DNA of 64,000 bases from Chloroflexota bacterium (lineage in GTDB: Bacteria; Chloroflexota; Anaerolineae; Aggregatilineales; Phototrophicaceae), in NCBI GenBank assembly GCA_028875185.1, contig JAPPFH010000149.1:1-64000 (forward strand), given 5' to 3'. Positions 27,937 through 36,072 of the stretch are shown piece by piece (within the stretch, counting starts at the first letter, position 1; each line of letters begins with the position of its first letter). Made by a program: the position numbers and the translations under genes. The notes below the pieces were generated by a model that worked only from the letters and a program-made list of their open reading frames with translations, did not search any database and was not told the DNA's origin.

Positions 27937-29895
27937 TTGACAATACTCGGGCGCATTGACATTCATTACCCCGGTGGGCGCAGCGAAACCTATCGCCTCG
28001 GAAACGACGCGATCACGATTGGCAGCGCGCCCGCCAATACCGTTCGCGCGCGCAGTGCCAGGCTCGCGCCGCGCCACCTCCGATTCTTTCAAAGCGGCGG
28101 CGCCTTTTTCCTGACCAGCCTGGCGCAGGGTCATGCCACCACAATTAATGATACGCCGGCGCTCGCCAACGAACCACAGCAGCTCCCAAATGTCGCGCAA
28201 ATTCGAGCGGGCGATTTGCAAATCATCTTCAACCGCAGCAGCGACGAGCCGACCTTGGCGATGGCTGCCATGACCGAGGCGACGCGGCCGACGGCGGCCG
28301 GATTCCGCGCCGAACTCGAAGCTGACGCGCTGCAAGTCTGGCAGTATTTCAGCGCTTCCGTGGCGCTGAACGTGACAAACCTTGAAGCTGACGTTTGTCT
28401 ATTTCGCTTGGACACATCGGGATTGCCTAAGGAGTGGACTAGCCCGGAAACGCTTGCGTTTTCCCTTGCTGGCAACGACGCGTTCGATCTAATGCTCCAG
28501 ATTAAACCGACAAGACGCGCTGGCAGCGCACCAGGGGAATACCCATTGGTCATCTCGATCAGCCGTCTCGACGAGCCGGCGCGCGCTGTACATCTCGTCC
28601 TGCGCGTCCAGCTGGGCGCTGTGAGCGGTTTGAGCGCGGCGCTTGATCCGCCCCGCCTGCAATCGGGCAGCCCCTTCGACCTCCACCTGCTCAATCTGGG
28701 CAACCAAGAGCTGCCGTTAAAGTTGCGCGCCAATGATCCCAAGCGCCAACTCAAGATATCGCTGGCGCAGGATGCCCTGCAGCTCGGCGCTGGCGAACGC
28801 GCGACTGTCCGTGGAGTCGCCGAATGGCGTCGCCGGCCGCTGCTCGGCAAACGAGCCGACATATCTTTCGCGGTACTGGCGCAGGCGCAAGAGCCGAATA
28901 ATTATATTGTCGCGCTGCCCGCCGCCGTCAGCGTCAAACCCGTTCTCGAGCGGCGCAGGTTCGCCGCTGCCGTCATCGCCGTCGTCGCTTTGGTCCTGGC
29001 TCTCGCCGCCATGCTCCATCAACCGCCGCAACCGGAGATTTTGTCCTTCTCCGCGTCAGAAGCAAAGATCGCGTCCGGGACGCCGGTAAAGTTGACATGG
29101 TCATCCGAGAAGGCGCAGCGCTTCTTTGTTGAGGTTAATCGCGCGCCAGTGGCGGAACTCTCTCGTGAGGTCTCGAGCTATCTTCTCGATACTCAAGACT
29201 ACGATGACCCGATCAATATCGCCCTGATCGTCCGCAATGGCGAAGCGACCGCTATTAAATCCCTGAGCCTCAATGTCTACCAGCCTGTGCATGTCATAGC
29301 GTTTGAGGCTGATAAGACTTCGCTGCCGCGCGGAATTTCTGGCGAGCTATCCATCCGCTGGCGCGTGAAAGGCGCCGTCCAACTGGATATTGCGCTGCCA
29401 GCCGGCTTCGAAACCCAGCACGAAACCGTTTCGGGAGACGCGGGCGTGATCGTCATTGAAGGAGCAGTGGCTGACGATTTCCAAATTACGCTTACGGCGG
29501 AAGATGAAATTGGGGGCAGGACGACGCGAGCGCTGCCGATCACGATTCGCGATCCAGAATGTACGCCGATCGACGATACCCGGCTATATGCCGGTCCCGA
29601 CTCCCGCTTCATCCTCGCCGGCTACGCCATCCAGAATGTAAGCGTACTGGCGAAGGGCCGCAACGCGGCGGGGGATTGGCTGCAGGTGGAGCTTGCCAGC
29701 GGCAAACTCGGCTGGGGCTTCCATACGAACTTTCGCTGCCTTGGATTCGCGCCGGACAGCCTAAGAGTAATCGGCGATATCCCGCAGCTGCCTACCGCAT
29801 CGGGAGCGCCAACGCCGTCATTAACGCCAAGTCTATCGCCGACCAATTCAGCGTCACCGCCGCCAACCGCAAGCACTAGCGGCGGCAGCCCCTAA
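27937..29895 (+). CDS. FHA-like, single-pass membrane protein with C-terminal SH3 domain
   Basis: The 652-aa product is modular. Residues 8-100 resemble an FHA phosphothreonine-binding domain (TIGS, N34, H47, GDLQIIF). Residues 120-335 are beta-rich, Ig- or NPCBM-like. A membrane helix is at 342-360. An outside part of about 170 beta-rich residues follows. A bacterial SH3 segment lies at about 538-595 (TRLYAGPDS...GDWLQVELASGKLGWG), and a Pro/Ser/Thr tail ends it. FHA domains read Ser/Thr-kinase phosphorylation, and a kinase is encoded at 38.9-41.1 kb. The start is uncertain: the frame opens with TTG 27937 and no clear ribosome site. The chelatase gene follows, but from its own promoter. Confidence 0.75.
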   Translation: MTILGRIDIHYPGGRSETYRLGNDAITIGSAPANTVRARSARLAPRHLRFFQSGGAFFLTSLAQGHATTINDTPALANEPQQLPNVAQIRAGDLQIIFNRSSDEPTLAMAAMTEATRPTAAGFRAELEADALQVWQYFSASVALNVTNLEADVCLFRLDTSGLPKEWTSPETLAFSLAGNDAFDLMLQIKPTRRAGSAPGEYPLVISISRLDEPARAVHLVLRVQLGAVSGLSAALDPPRLQSGSPFDLHLLNLGNQELPLKLRANDPKRQLKISLAQDALQLGAGERATVRGVAEWRRRPLLGKRADISFAVLAQAQEPNNYIVALPAAVSVKPVLERRRFAAAVIAVVALVLALAAMLHQPPQPEILSFSASEAKIASGTPVKLTWSSEKAQRFFVEVNRAPVAELSREVSSYLLDTQDYDDPINIALIVRNGEATAIKSLSLNVYQPVHVIAFEADKTSLPRGISGELSIRWRVKGAVQLDIALPAGFETQHETVSGDAGVIVIEGAVADDFQITLTAEDEIGGRTTRALPITIRDPECTPIDDTRLYAGPDSRFILAGYAIQNVSVLAKGRNAAGDWLQVELASGKLGWGFHTNFRCLGFAPDSLRVIGDIPQLPTASGAPTPSLTPSLSPTNSASPPPTASTSGGSP

Positions 29896-29939
29896 GCCGC
29901 GGTCCAGCGATCGCGAACAGAGGCGGCGCAAGCTCGCAA

Positions 29940-29968
29940 TTGTCACGCCGATAGCGCTGGACTATAAT
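29940..29968 (+). promoter_or_regulatory. promoter of the chelatase (chlI/chlD) gene
   Basis: TTGTCA (29940-29945, five of six) is separated by 17 bp from a perfect TATAAT (29963-29968). The -10 box overlaps the ATG at 29967, so that ATG would lie upstream of the transcript. The working start is therefore ATG 30012 (MSKRPPVYPF), about 37 nt downstream of the expected +1. Confidence 0.7.
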
Positions 29969-30011
29969 GGCGCATTCAGTTGGAGCGAGCGCCGAGGACA
30001 TTATCAGATTC

Positions 30012-31133
30012 ATGAGCAAACGACCGCCCGTCTATCCCTTCACCGCCATCGTCGGCCAAGACATGATGAAACTCGCCCTGATCCTCAACGCCATCGACAT
30101 GCGCATCGGCGGCGTCTTGATTCGCGGCGAACGCGGCACCGGCAAGTCGACCGCCGCGCGCGCCCTGGCCGCCCTCTTGCCCGAGATCAATGTCATTGCC
30201 GATTCGCCCTTCAACGATGATCCATTCCGCCGCGAGTCCTGGTCCGATTTTTCGCGCGGCAAATACGCCGACCGCGACGAGGTCCCGACTGCGCGCCGAC
30301 GCATCAGCTTTGTCGATTTGCCGGTAAGCGCCACCGAAGATCGCGTGGTTGGCACCTTGGATATTGAAAAAGCGATCCAATTCGGCGAGCGCCACTTCGA
30401 TACCGGCGTCCTTGCCAATGCCAACCGCGGCATACTATATGTCGACGAGATCAATCTGCTCGATGACCATATCGTCGATTTGCTGCTCGATAGCGCTGCG
30501 ATGGGCGTGAACATTGTCGAGCGCGAAGGCATCAGCTTTAGCCATCCAGCGCGCTTCATCCTGGTCGGCACGATGAATCCCGAAGAAGGCGACCTGCGGC
30601 CGCAGCTGCTGGATCGTTTCGCCCTCTCCGTTGATGTAACGGGCATCAAAGACGCCTCGGATCGTATCGAGATTCTCGAACGTCATATCGCCTACGAAAA
30701 CAGTCCCCTCGGTTTCAAGGATGAATGGGACCCGGTCGATGCGCAGCTCTCCGACCGCATCGCGGCAGCCCGAGAGATCATTGACGAGGTCACTCACACG
30801 ACGCAAGACTTGCGCGTCATCGCCAGCATCACCAGCGATTTGCGCATCGACGGGCATCGCGCCGACCTGGTCATCTTAAAAGCCGCGCGCGCGCATGCCG
30901 CCTTCGAAGGACGTAAAGCCATCAGCGACCGTGATATCACCATCGCCATCCGCCTGACCATCCCGCACCGCCTGAAGCGCGGTCCCTTCAACGACGCGCA
31001 AGCTGATCTCAACGCGGTCGAATCGGCGGTCGATGAGAAGCGGCAAGAAATCGGCGAAGGCGAAGAAGCGGGCGAATTTACCGAAGACAGCGACGAGCAG
31101 GCGGCGCAGACTAAAAAAAAAGTGAGACTGTAA
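30012..31133 (+). CDS. Mg/Co-chelatase AAA+ subunit (ChlI/BchI-like), zero-frame product
   Basis: The 373-aa zero-frame product is an AAA+ motor of the chelatase family, which with a large subunit inserts Mg or Co into a tetrapyrrole. Walker A is GERGTGKST near residue 39, Walker B GILYVDEINLL near 142, and the sensor and arginine-finger region reads GTMNPEEGDLRPQLLDRF. The C-terminal 35 residues are acidic and end at a run of nine A (31113-31121), after which TAA stops translation at 31133. A -1 slip there continues into the VWA half, as in ordinary one-piece ChlD-type subunits. No cobN/bchH or tetrapyrrole gene is in the window, so the metal is unknown. Confidence 0.9.
   Translation: MSKRPPVYPFTAIVGQDMMKLALILNAIDMRIGGVLIRGERGTGKSTAARALAALLPEINVIADSPFNDDPFRRESWSDFSRGKYADRDEVPTARRRISFVDLPVSATEDRVVGTLDIEKAIQFGERHFDTGVLANANRGILYVDEINLLDDHIVDLLLDSAAMGVNIVEREGISFSHPARFILVGTMNPEEGDLRPQLLDRFALSVDVTGIKDASDRIEILERHIAYENSPLGFKDEWDPVDAQLSDRIAAAREIIDEVTHTTQDLRVIASITSDLRIDGHRADLVILKAARAHAAFEGRKAISDRDITIAIRLTIPHRLKRGPFNDAQADLNAVESAVDEKRQEIGEGEEAGEFTEDSDEQAAQTKKKVRL
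31113..31121 (+). other. A9 slippery site, predicted programmed -1 frameshift
   Basis: The zero frame reads ACT AAA AAA AAA GTG AGA CTG TAA. The heptamer A-AAA-AAA allows both Lys tRNAs to re-pair after a -1 slip, and the next codon becomes AGT (31121-31123), joining the VWA frame. A GC-only 5-bp stem (31134-31138 with 31147-31151) begins 12 nt downstream, and a weak AGGCGG-like Shine-Dalgarno stretch lies upstream. The two frames overlap only from 31115 to 31133. Programmed frameshifting in chlD-type chelatase genes has been reported. Transcript slippage or an assembly error in the homopolymer are alternatives. Confidence 0.7.
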
Positions 31134-32089
31134 GCGGCGAAGGCGAGCCGCAAGATCAAGAACTCGGGCAGACCGAAGCCGCCCCCCAAGATGTCTTCCC
31201 CAGCTCGGACGCGCGCTGGTGGGAAGGCGGGCAGCAAGTCCAATCGCAAGCCGAATTCGAAACGCGCAAACTCAATACCCAGCTCGACCGCATGACGCGC
31301 CGGCAATCCGGGCGGCGCTCCACCACCCGCACCGACCGCAAACGCGGGCGCTACGTCCGCGCCAGGCAAGCGGGCGAGAAACCAAGCGACATCGCCTTTG
31401 ACGCCACCTTGCGCGCCGCCGCCCCCTTTCAGGTGGAGCGCGTAGAACAGAAGCAGGAAACTGGCATGGCCTACGCCCTGCGCAAGACTGACCTGCAAGA
31501 GAAAGTGCGCGTGCGCAAAGCGGCCAACTTGATCATGTTCACCGTGGACGCCTCCTGGAGCATGGCGGTCTCCGAGCGCATGCAGGCGACCAAGGGCGCC
31601 ATCATGTCGCTGCTGACCGATGCCTACCAGCGGCGCGACCGGGTCGGTTTGGTGGTCTTTCAGAAGGACCGAGCCTCGCTGGTTCTGCCGCCAACCAACT
31701 CGGTCGTCCTGGCGAAAGAGGCAATGGCTGATATCCCGGTCGGCGGCAAGACGCCGCTATCGGCTGGCTTGCTGCTGACCTATGAAGCGGTCATGCGCGA
31801 GAAAAATCTCAATCCGGACGTAATGCCGATGATGATCTTGCTGACCGATGGCGCCGGCAATGTCTCCATCAGCGACTCGGTCTCGCCGCAGGACGAAGCG
31901 CATTCAATCGCCCGCAAAATCCACGAAGCCGAAATCCGCACGGTGACCATCAACATGGAGCATATCGCTTTCGACCAAGGCTTGGCGCAGCGCCTCGCCG
32001 ATCAGCTGGGTGGTCCCTGCTATACACTGGCGCAAATACACGCCGACAGCCTCTTGGATACTGTGCGCGCCGAAATGGACAAGATATAA
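31121..32089 (+). CDS. chelatase VWA domain (ChlD/BchD C-terminal half), reached by -1 frameshift
   Basis: This frame encodes the second half of a ChlD-type subunit. An acidic/Pro/Gln linker leads to the conserved R-R-Q-S-GRRS...GRYVRAR and D-I-A-x-DATLRAAAP region, then a VWA domain with a complete MIDAS: D-A-S-W-S (FTVDASWSM), GGKTPLSAGL and LLTDGAGN. The first ATG (31292) lies inside the conserved linker, and no ATG, GTG or TTG exists in this frame between its opening (31115) and 31292. The conserved residues before 31292 are thus made only if ribosomes arrive by frameshift from the AAA+ part. The full product would be 692 aa, a normal size for the fused family. Confidence 0.85.
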   Translation, partial: SETVSGEGEPQDQELGQTEAAPQDVFPSSDARWWEGGQQVQSQAEFETRKLNTQLDRMTRRQSGRRSTTRTDRKRGRYVRARQAGEKPSDIAFDATLRAAAPFQVERVEQKQETGMAYALRKTDLQEKVRVRKAANLIMFTVDASWSMAVSERMQATKGAIMSLLTDAYQRRDRVGLVVFQKDRASLVLPPTNSVVLAKEAMADIPVGGKTPLSAGLLLTYEAVMREKNLNPDVMPMMILLTDGAGNVSISDSVSPQDEAHSIARKIHEAEIRTVTINMEHIAFDQGLAQRLADQLGGPCYTLAQIHADSLLDTVRAEMDKI

Positions 32090-32218
32090 GCCGATGGCTG
32101 CGCTCAACGGTCTTGAACCGGGATGGTGGAAAGTCAGATATTAAGAGGCGACAACAATTATCATTTCAGGCCAGCCTAGAGAGGTTCATACAGATTGCGG
32201 TGGCCCCATAACAAATGC

Positions 32219-32252
32219 AAGTGGCGCGAAGAAGCAAATCTCCGCGCCACTT
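32219..32252. terminator. bidirectional terminator after the chelatase gene
   Basis: A perfect 10-bp inverted repeat, AAGTGGCGCG (32219-32228) and CGCGCCACTT (32243-32252), encloses a 14-nt loop. Rightward it is followed by CTAAATTTTG, leftward by GCATTTGTTATG. It lies between the 3' ends of the convergent chelatase gene and the 30-codon gene. The rest of 32090-32291 shows nothing recognisable. Confidence 0.75.
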
Positions 32253-32291
32253 CTAAATTTTGCTCGGACTTTGTTTGTAGACACGACCCGA

Positions 32292-32384
32292 CTAGAACCG
32301 CCTGAAAATTAGCCAGACAACCGCCACGATGATGGCAATTATCGCTAGAATCCGAAGCTCAACCAAGTATAGTGATTCAGGCAT
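32292..32384 (-). CDS. 30-aa single-pass membrane microprotein
   Basis: The 30-codon frame runs from ATG 32384 to TAG 32292. It encodes a short N-terminal stretch with two Glu, an almost uninterrupted hydrophobic helix from about residue 12 to 27 (Ile, Val, Ala, Leu, Trp), and a basic end (RRF). This is positive-inside and suits one membrane span. AGGAG lies 6 nt upstream of the ATG, a promoter-like pair lies at 32432-32461, and a strong hairpin follows. It is too short for usual gene finders. Function is unknown; proteins of this kind often modulate membrane enzymes or transporters. No homologue is recognised. Confidence 0.65.
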   Translation of the reverse strand: MPESLYLVELRILAIIAIIVAVVWLIFRRF

Positions 32385-32431
32385 AAGTTGCTCCTAAGGC
32401 ATCATTTCTAGTTGCATTTATGTTCATCTTT

Positions 32432-32461
32432 ATCATATACGAGAACAACGCAATTTCGCAA
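32432..32461 (-). promoter_or_regulatory. promoter of the membrane microprotein gene
   Basis: On the minus strand TTGCGA (32456-32461, four of six) precedes TATGAT (32432-32437, five of six) by 18 bp. The +1 would be about 40 nt before ATG 32384. The surrounding 32385-32613 segment is AT-rich and otherwise empty. Confidence 0.45.
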
Positions 32462-32613
32462 TATCTTCGTATATTATGCACAGGCAAATTGCAGATTATC
32501 TTTGGCGAAACTTCTGGTCACTGATTTATCTTTTGATGGTTTTGGCAACCGTTGTCGCAAATTCGTTCAAAAGTCGATACGATACTTGGGATCCGCAATC
32601 TTGGAGTCTTAAG

Positions 32614-33705
32614 ATGAGTCGAATAAAGGTTTTGAGTTTGGCCGGCTCTCCCTACCAAATGGGCTATGCTCACGGCGAGCGTTTCCACGACGAAATCCAC
32701 CGTTTCACCGAGGAGCGCGTCCGACTTTGCAGCTCGCCAGATTGGACGGGCCGCGACTTATCGCGCGAAGCCGTCATCGCCCTGGCGGAAGCCTGCGTCG
32801 CCGAGCATCAAGCTTATGCCCCCGACCTTATGGAAGAACTGCGGGGCATCGCCGCCGCGACCGGTCTGACGCTGGCGGAACTGGTCATCAACAATGGATT
32901 CACCGACTTCATCGATACGATTTACAACTTGGGCGATATCGCCGTGCCCGCCGCTACCCCGCCACTGGTCGCCGACAACTGCACCGCTTTCATGGTGCCA
33001 GCGAGCCGGAGCGCGGACGGAGCGGCTTACTTCGGCCAGACCTGGGATATGCACGCGTCAGCCACGCCCTACGTTATCATGATCCATGGCGAGCCGGACG
33101 CGGATCCCAGCTTCTTGACCTTCACCGTCACCGGCTGCGTCGGCATGATCGGAATGAACAGCGCCGGCATCACCGTCGGCGTCAATAATTTGATGGCGAC
33201 TGACGGCCAAATCGGCGTCACCTGGCCCTTCGTCGTGCGCAAGATCTTGCAGCAGGATAATCTCGCCGCCGCGCTCGAATGCCTGACCAGCGCCAAACTG
33301 GCAGGCGCCCATAATTACATGTTGATGGACGGCGCCGGGCGCGGTTATGAAGTCGAGGCGATGTCCACCACGCATCATGTGCATGCACTCGCCGACGATA
33401 CGATCAGCCATACCAACCACTGCCTCATACAAAAGAATCTCGATGTGGCGCGCCAACGGCCGCGGGACTCTCAGAACAGTTCGGAGAATCGATTGCGCCG
33501 CGCGGACGAACTCTTGTCGAAAGACGACATCACTATCGACGACCTCATGGCTTTGACTCGCGACGAGGTGGCGATTTGCACGCGCCCGCAGCCACCGACG
33601 CATGTAGAGAGCTGTGGCGCCGCCATTATGAGCCCGAGCGCCGGCGACTTCTGGTCAGTCTGGGGCATCCCCGCTGATAACGAATATCAACGCTTCGTCA
33701 TCTGA
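32614..33705 (+). CDS. C45-family Ntn-hydrolase (acyltransferase/amidase-like)
   Basis: The 363-aa protein resembles peptidase family C45, the acyl-CoA:6-aminopenicillanate acyltransferase fold. The nucleophile is C123 in ADNCTAFM. In this family the chain is cut just before that Cys, giving two subunits; the expected pieces would be 122 and 241 residues. Later family phrases are GMIGMNSAGITVGVNNL and ISHTNHCL. The natural substrate is an amide or N-acyl compound and cannot be named. ATG 32614 is chosen for GGAG 7 nt upstream. The frame is open for 46 more codons with a hydrophobic stretch, but that part has no ribosome site. Arginase follows. Confidence 0.85.
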   Translation: MSRIKVLSLAGSPYQMGYAHGERFHDEIHRFTEERVRLCSSPDWTGRDLSREAVIALAEACVAEHQAYAPDLMEELRGIAAATGLTLAELVINNGFTDFIDTIYNLGDIAVPAATPPLVADNCTAFMVPASRSADGAAYFGQTWDMHASATPYVIMIHGEPDADPSFLTFTVTGCVGMIGMNSAGITVGVNNLMATDGQIGVTWPFVVRKILQQDNLAAALECLTSAKLAGAHNYMLMDGAGRGYEVEAMSTTHHVHALADDTISHTNHCLIQKNLDVARQRPRDSQNSSENRLRRADELLSKDDITIDDLMALTRDEVAICTRPQPPTHVESCGAAIMSPSAGDFWSVWGIPADNEYQRFVI

Positions 33706-33778
33706 GCGGCGCGCCCACTCGTCCAATTCAAAACTGCCCTTATACTGTTATTAGGGAAGAGTGAAGGACGGCGCGCGC

Positions 33779-34687
33779 ATGATGGACTTGAAACAAGTAC
33801 GGATTTTTGGCATCCCCATGGACTTGGGGCAGAGTCGGCGCGGGGTCGATATGGGACCCAGCGCGATTCGTTACGCCCAGCTGCACGAGAAGCTGCGAAC
33901 GCTTGGCTTCCATACCGCGGACGAAGGCAACATTCATGTCGCCCAAGCCGAGCAGACTCCCGCTCTGATGCGCGCCTACCCCAACGCGCATTTCTTGCCG
34001 CAGGTGGCGAGCATCTGCCAAGCAACATACGATGCGATCCACGAAACCTGGCGAACGGGCGAATTCGGTTTGTTCCTTGGCGGCGACCACAGCATGAGCG
34101 TTGGAACGGTCGCGGCGGCGGCGCAGCGCGGCAAGCTTGGCGTCGTTTGGGTTGATGCGCATACCGATATGAATACGCCGGCGAGCTCGCCTTCGGGCAA
34201 TATCCACGGCATGGCGCTCGCCTGTTTGCTCGGGGAGGGACCGCCGGAATTAGTGAATATCGGCTACGACGGCGCCAAACTTTCGCCAGAACAGATCATC
34301 GTCATCGGCGCGCACGACATCGACCGCGAGGAGCGGATCCGCGTCAAGCAGAGCGGCATTCGCGTCTACACCATGCGTGATGTCGACGAGCGCGGCATCC
34401 CGCGTCTGGCGAAAGAGATCCTGCAGCAATTTGCCGATATGGACGCTATTCACGTCAGCCTTGATATGGACTCATGCGACCCGCAATTCGCCGTCGGCGT
34501 CGGTACGCCAGTCTCGGGCGGCTTAAGCTATCGGGAGGCGCACCTCCTGATGAAACTGATTTCGGACTCGGGCCAAGTCCGCTCGATGGATGTGGTTGAG
34601 TGCAACCCCATCCTGGATGACCACAACCGCACCGGCATCCTCGCCGTCGATCTAATCATGAGCATGCTAGGCGACAAATTCTTGTAA
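33779..34687 (+). CDS. rocF: arginase
   Basis: The 302-aa ureohydrolase is predicted to split arginine into ornithine and urea. The Mn-binding motifs of the family are intact: GGDHSMSVGT, DAHTDMNT and SLDMDSCDP. The loop SSPSGNIHGM and the stretch VGTPVSGGLSYREAH favour arginase over agmatinase or formimidoylglutamase. ATG 33779 follows AAGGA by 10 nt; GTG 33761 is an alternative start. Alanine dehydrogenase follows after 132 bp from its own promoter. Together they suggest amino-acid nitrogen catabolism, and ornithine could feed polyamine metabolism, whose transport and turnover genes lie 11 kb away. Confidence 0.93.
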   Translation: MMDLKQVRIFGIPMDLGQSRRGVDMGPSAIRYAQLHEKLRTLGFHTADEGNIHVAQAEQTPALMRAYPNAHFLPQVASICQATYDAIHETWRTGEFGLFLGGDHSMSVGTVAAAAQRGKLGVVWVDAHTDMNTPASSPSGNIHGMALACLLGEGPPELVNIGYDGAKLSPEQIIVIGAHDIDREERIRVKQSGIRVYTMRDVDERGIPRLAKEILQQFADMDAIHVSLDMDSCDPQFAVGVGTPVSGGLSYREAHLLMKLISDSGQVRSMDVVECNPILDDHNRTGILAVDLIMSMLGDKFL

Positions 34688-34759
34688 GGCGCCAAATCCC
34701 ACGCAATGTTGCCGCTCTTAGGCGAGCCCGCCCAAATCTAGGCAATTTGTACGAATCTG

Positions 34760-34788
34760 CTGTAACTAATTCCTACATCGTGTACAAT
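34760..34788 (+). promoter_or_regulatory. alanine dehydrogenase promoter with inverted repeat
   Basis: TACAAT (34783-34788, five of six) lies 17 bp after CTGTAA (34760-34765, a poor -35). TTGTAC (34747-34752) and GTACAA (34782-34787) form an inverted pair spanning the promoter, with the right arm over the -10 box. A weak -35 plus flanking arms fits a regulated, activator- or repressor-bound promoter. Confidence 0.4.
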
Positions 34789-34819
34789 GATAAGAGAGTC
34801 ATGATATAGGAGCGCGACC

Positions 34820-35965
34820 ATGAACATCGGCATCCCTAAGGAAATCAAAGTCGACGAGCACCGCGTAGCGAGCCCGCCATCCGGAGCGCGCGAATTTGTC
34901 CAGCGCGGGCATTGCGTCTTTGTGGAGCGGGACGCGGGCTTGAGCAGCGGCTTCACCGATGACGAATACCGCAGCGCCGGCGCCATCATAGTGGATTCGG
35001 CAGCGGAGGTCTGGGCTGCGGCGGACATGATCATCAAGGTGAAGGAGCCGCAAGCGAGCGAATACCGCTTTCTGCGCCCGAACCTGATACTCTTCACCTA
35101 TCTGCATCTGGCCGCGGACGAGCAGCTGACCCGGTCCATGCTCGAAAGCGGCGTGACCGGCATCGCCTACGAAACGGTCGAGGACAGGCGGGGCGGGCTC
35201 CCTTTATTGGAGCCGATGAGTGAAGTCGCCGGGCGCATGGCGGCGCAAGTCGTATCGCACTACCTGGAGCGGCATCAGGGTGGGCGCGGCGTATTGATGG
35301 GCGGCGTGCCCGGCGTGGCCGCGGCGCATGTTGTCATCCTGGGCGCCGGCACAGTAGGCGCCAATGCGGCAAAAATCGCGCTGGGCATGGGCGCGCGCGT
35401 CACCCTGCTTGACATTGACCTGGATCGCTTGCGATATCTGGACGACGTCTTGGCTGGCAACTTGAATACCCTGTATTCCAATCACATTAACATCGAACGC
35501 TCGATCCAGACGGCGGACGCGCTGATCGGTTCGGTGCTGATCACTGGCGCGCGCGCCCCGATGTTGGTTACGCGGGATATGCTTCCTACCATGCCAAATG
35601 GCAGCATCATCGTCGATGTCGCCGTCGATCAAGGCGGCTGCGTCGAAACGACACGCCCGACCACGCATAGCGAACCGACTTTCGTCATTGATGGCGTCTT
35701 GCATTATGGCGTGACCAATATGCCCGGCGCCGTACCGCGAACATCAAGCCTAGCGCTGGCTAACGCGACCTTGCCTTTCGCGTTCAAACTCGCTGCCAAG
35801 GGCGCCGCCGATGCCTTGCGGTCTGATCCCGCCCTGCTCATGGGCCTCAATACAGCCGCCGGGCGCTGCACCCATCCCGCCGTCGCTGATACCTTCGGAT
35901 TGGATTACCTTGAGGCGGAGCGCGCGCTGGATTATCTCGCCGCCGACGCCCTGCTGCCGCTGTGA
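34820..35965 (+). CDS. ald: alanine dehydrogenase
   Basis: The 381-aa enzyme interconverts L-alanine and pyruvate plus ammonium with NAD(H). The residues known from the Mycobacterium and Phormidium enzymes fall at the same numbers: R15, K75, H96 and D270. A Rossmann fingerprint (VVILGAGTVGANAA, from residue 171) and the family stretch HYGVTNMPGAVPRTSS are present. AGGAG lies 7 nt before the ATG. The length is normal (about 370). It follows arginase on the same strand and probably handles nitrogen and carbon from amino-acid breakdown, or redox balance. Confidence 0.97.
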   Translation: MNIGIPKEIKVDEHRVASPPSGAREFVQRGHCVFVERDAGLSSGFTDDEYRSAGAIIVDSAAEVWAAADMIIKVKEPQASEYRFLRPNLILFTYLHLAADEQLTRSMLESGVTGIAYETVEDRRGGLPLLEPMSEVAGRMAAQVVSHYLERHQGGRGVLMGGVPGVAAAHVVILGAGTVGANAAKIALGMGARVTLLDIDLDRLRYLDDVLAGNLNTLYSNHINIERSIQTADALIGSVLITGARAPMLVTRDMLPTMPNGSIIVDVAVDQGGCVETTRPTTHSEPTFVIDGVLHYGVTNMPGAVPRTSSLALANATLPFAFKLAAKGAADALRSDPALLMGLNTAAGRCTHPAVADTFGLDYLEAERALDYLAADALLPL

Positions 35966-36072
35966 ATCGCTTGCCGCAAGAGCGCCTCGCCCTGCTGCTG
36001 AAACAGGGCATGGGCTGATATCGTGCGGGCTGCAAAGATTGAATGGGTGGAAACTCGGGGCGCTGAAGCCGG

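Noticed and set aside
29967..30011. Upstream ATG of the chelatase gene
   Set aside because: It overlaps the perfect TATAAT of a TTGTCA-17-TATAAT promoter and would not be in the transcript.
32476..32613. 46-codon hydrophobic extension of the C45 protein (possible signal anchor)
   Set aside because: GGAG precedes ATG 32614, family members begin near that point, and the extension has no ribosome site; it remains a minor possibility.
35989..36009. 6-bp inverted repeat after ald as a terminator
   Set aside because: GCCCTG/CAGGGC pairs but no T-tract follows in either direction.
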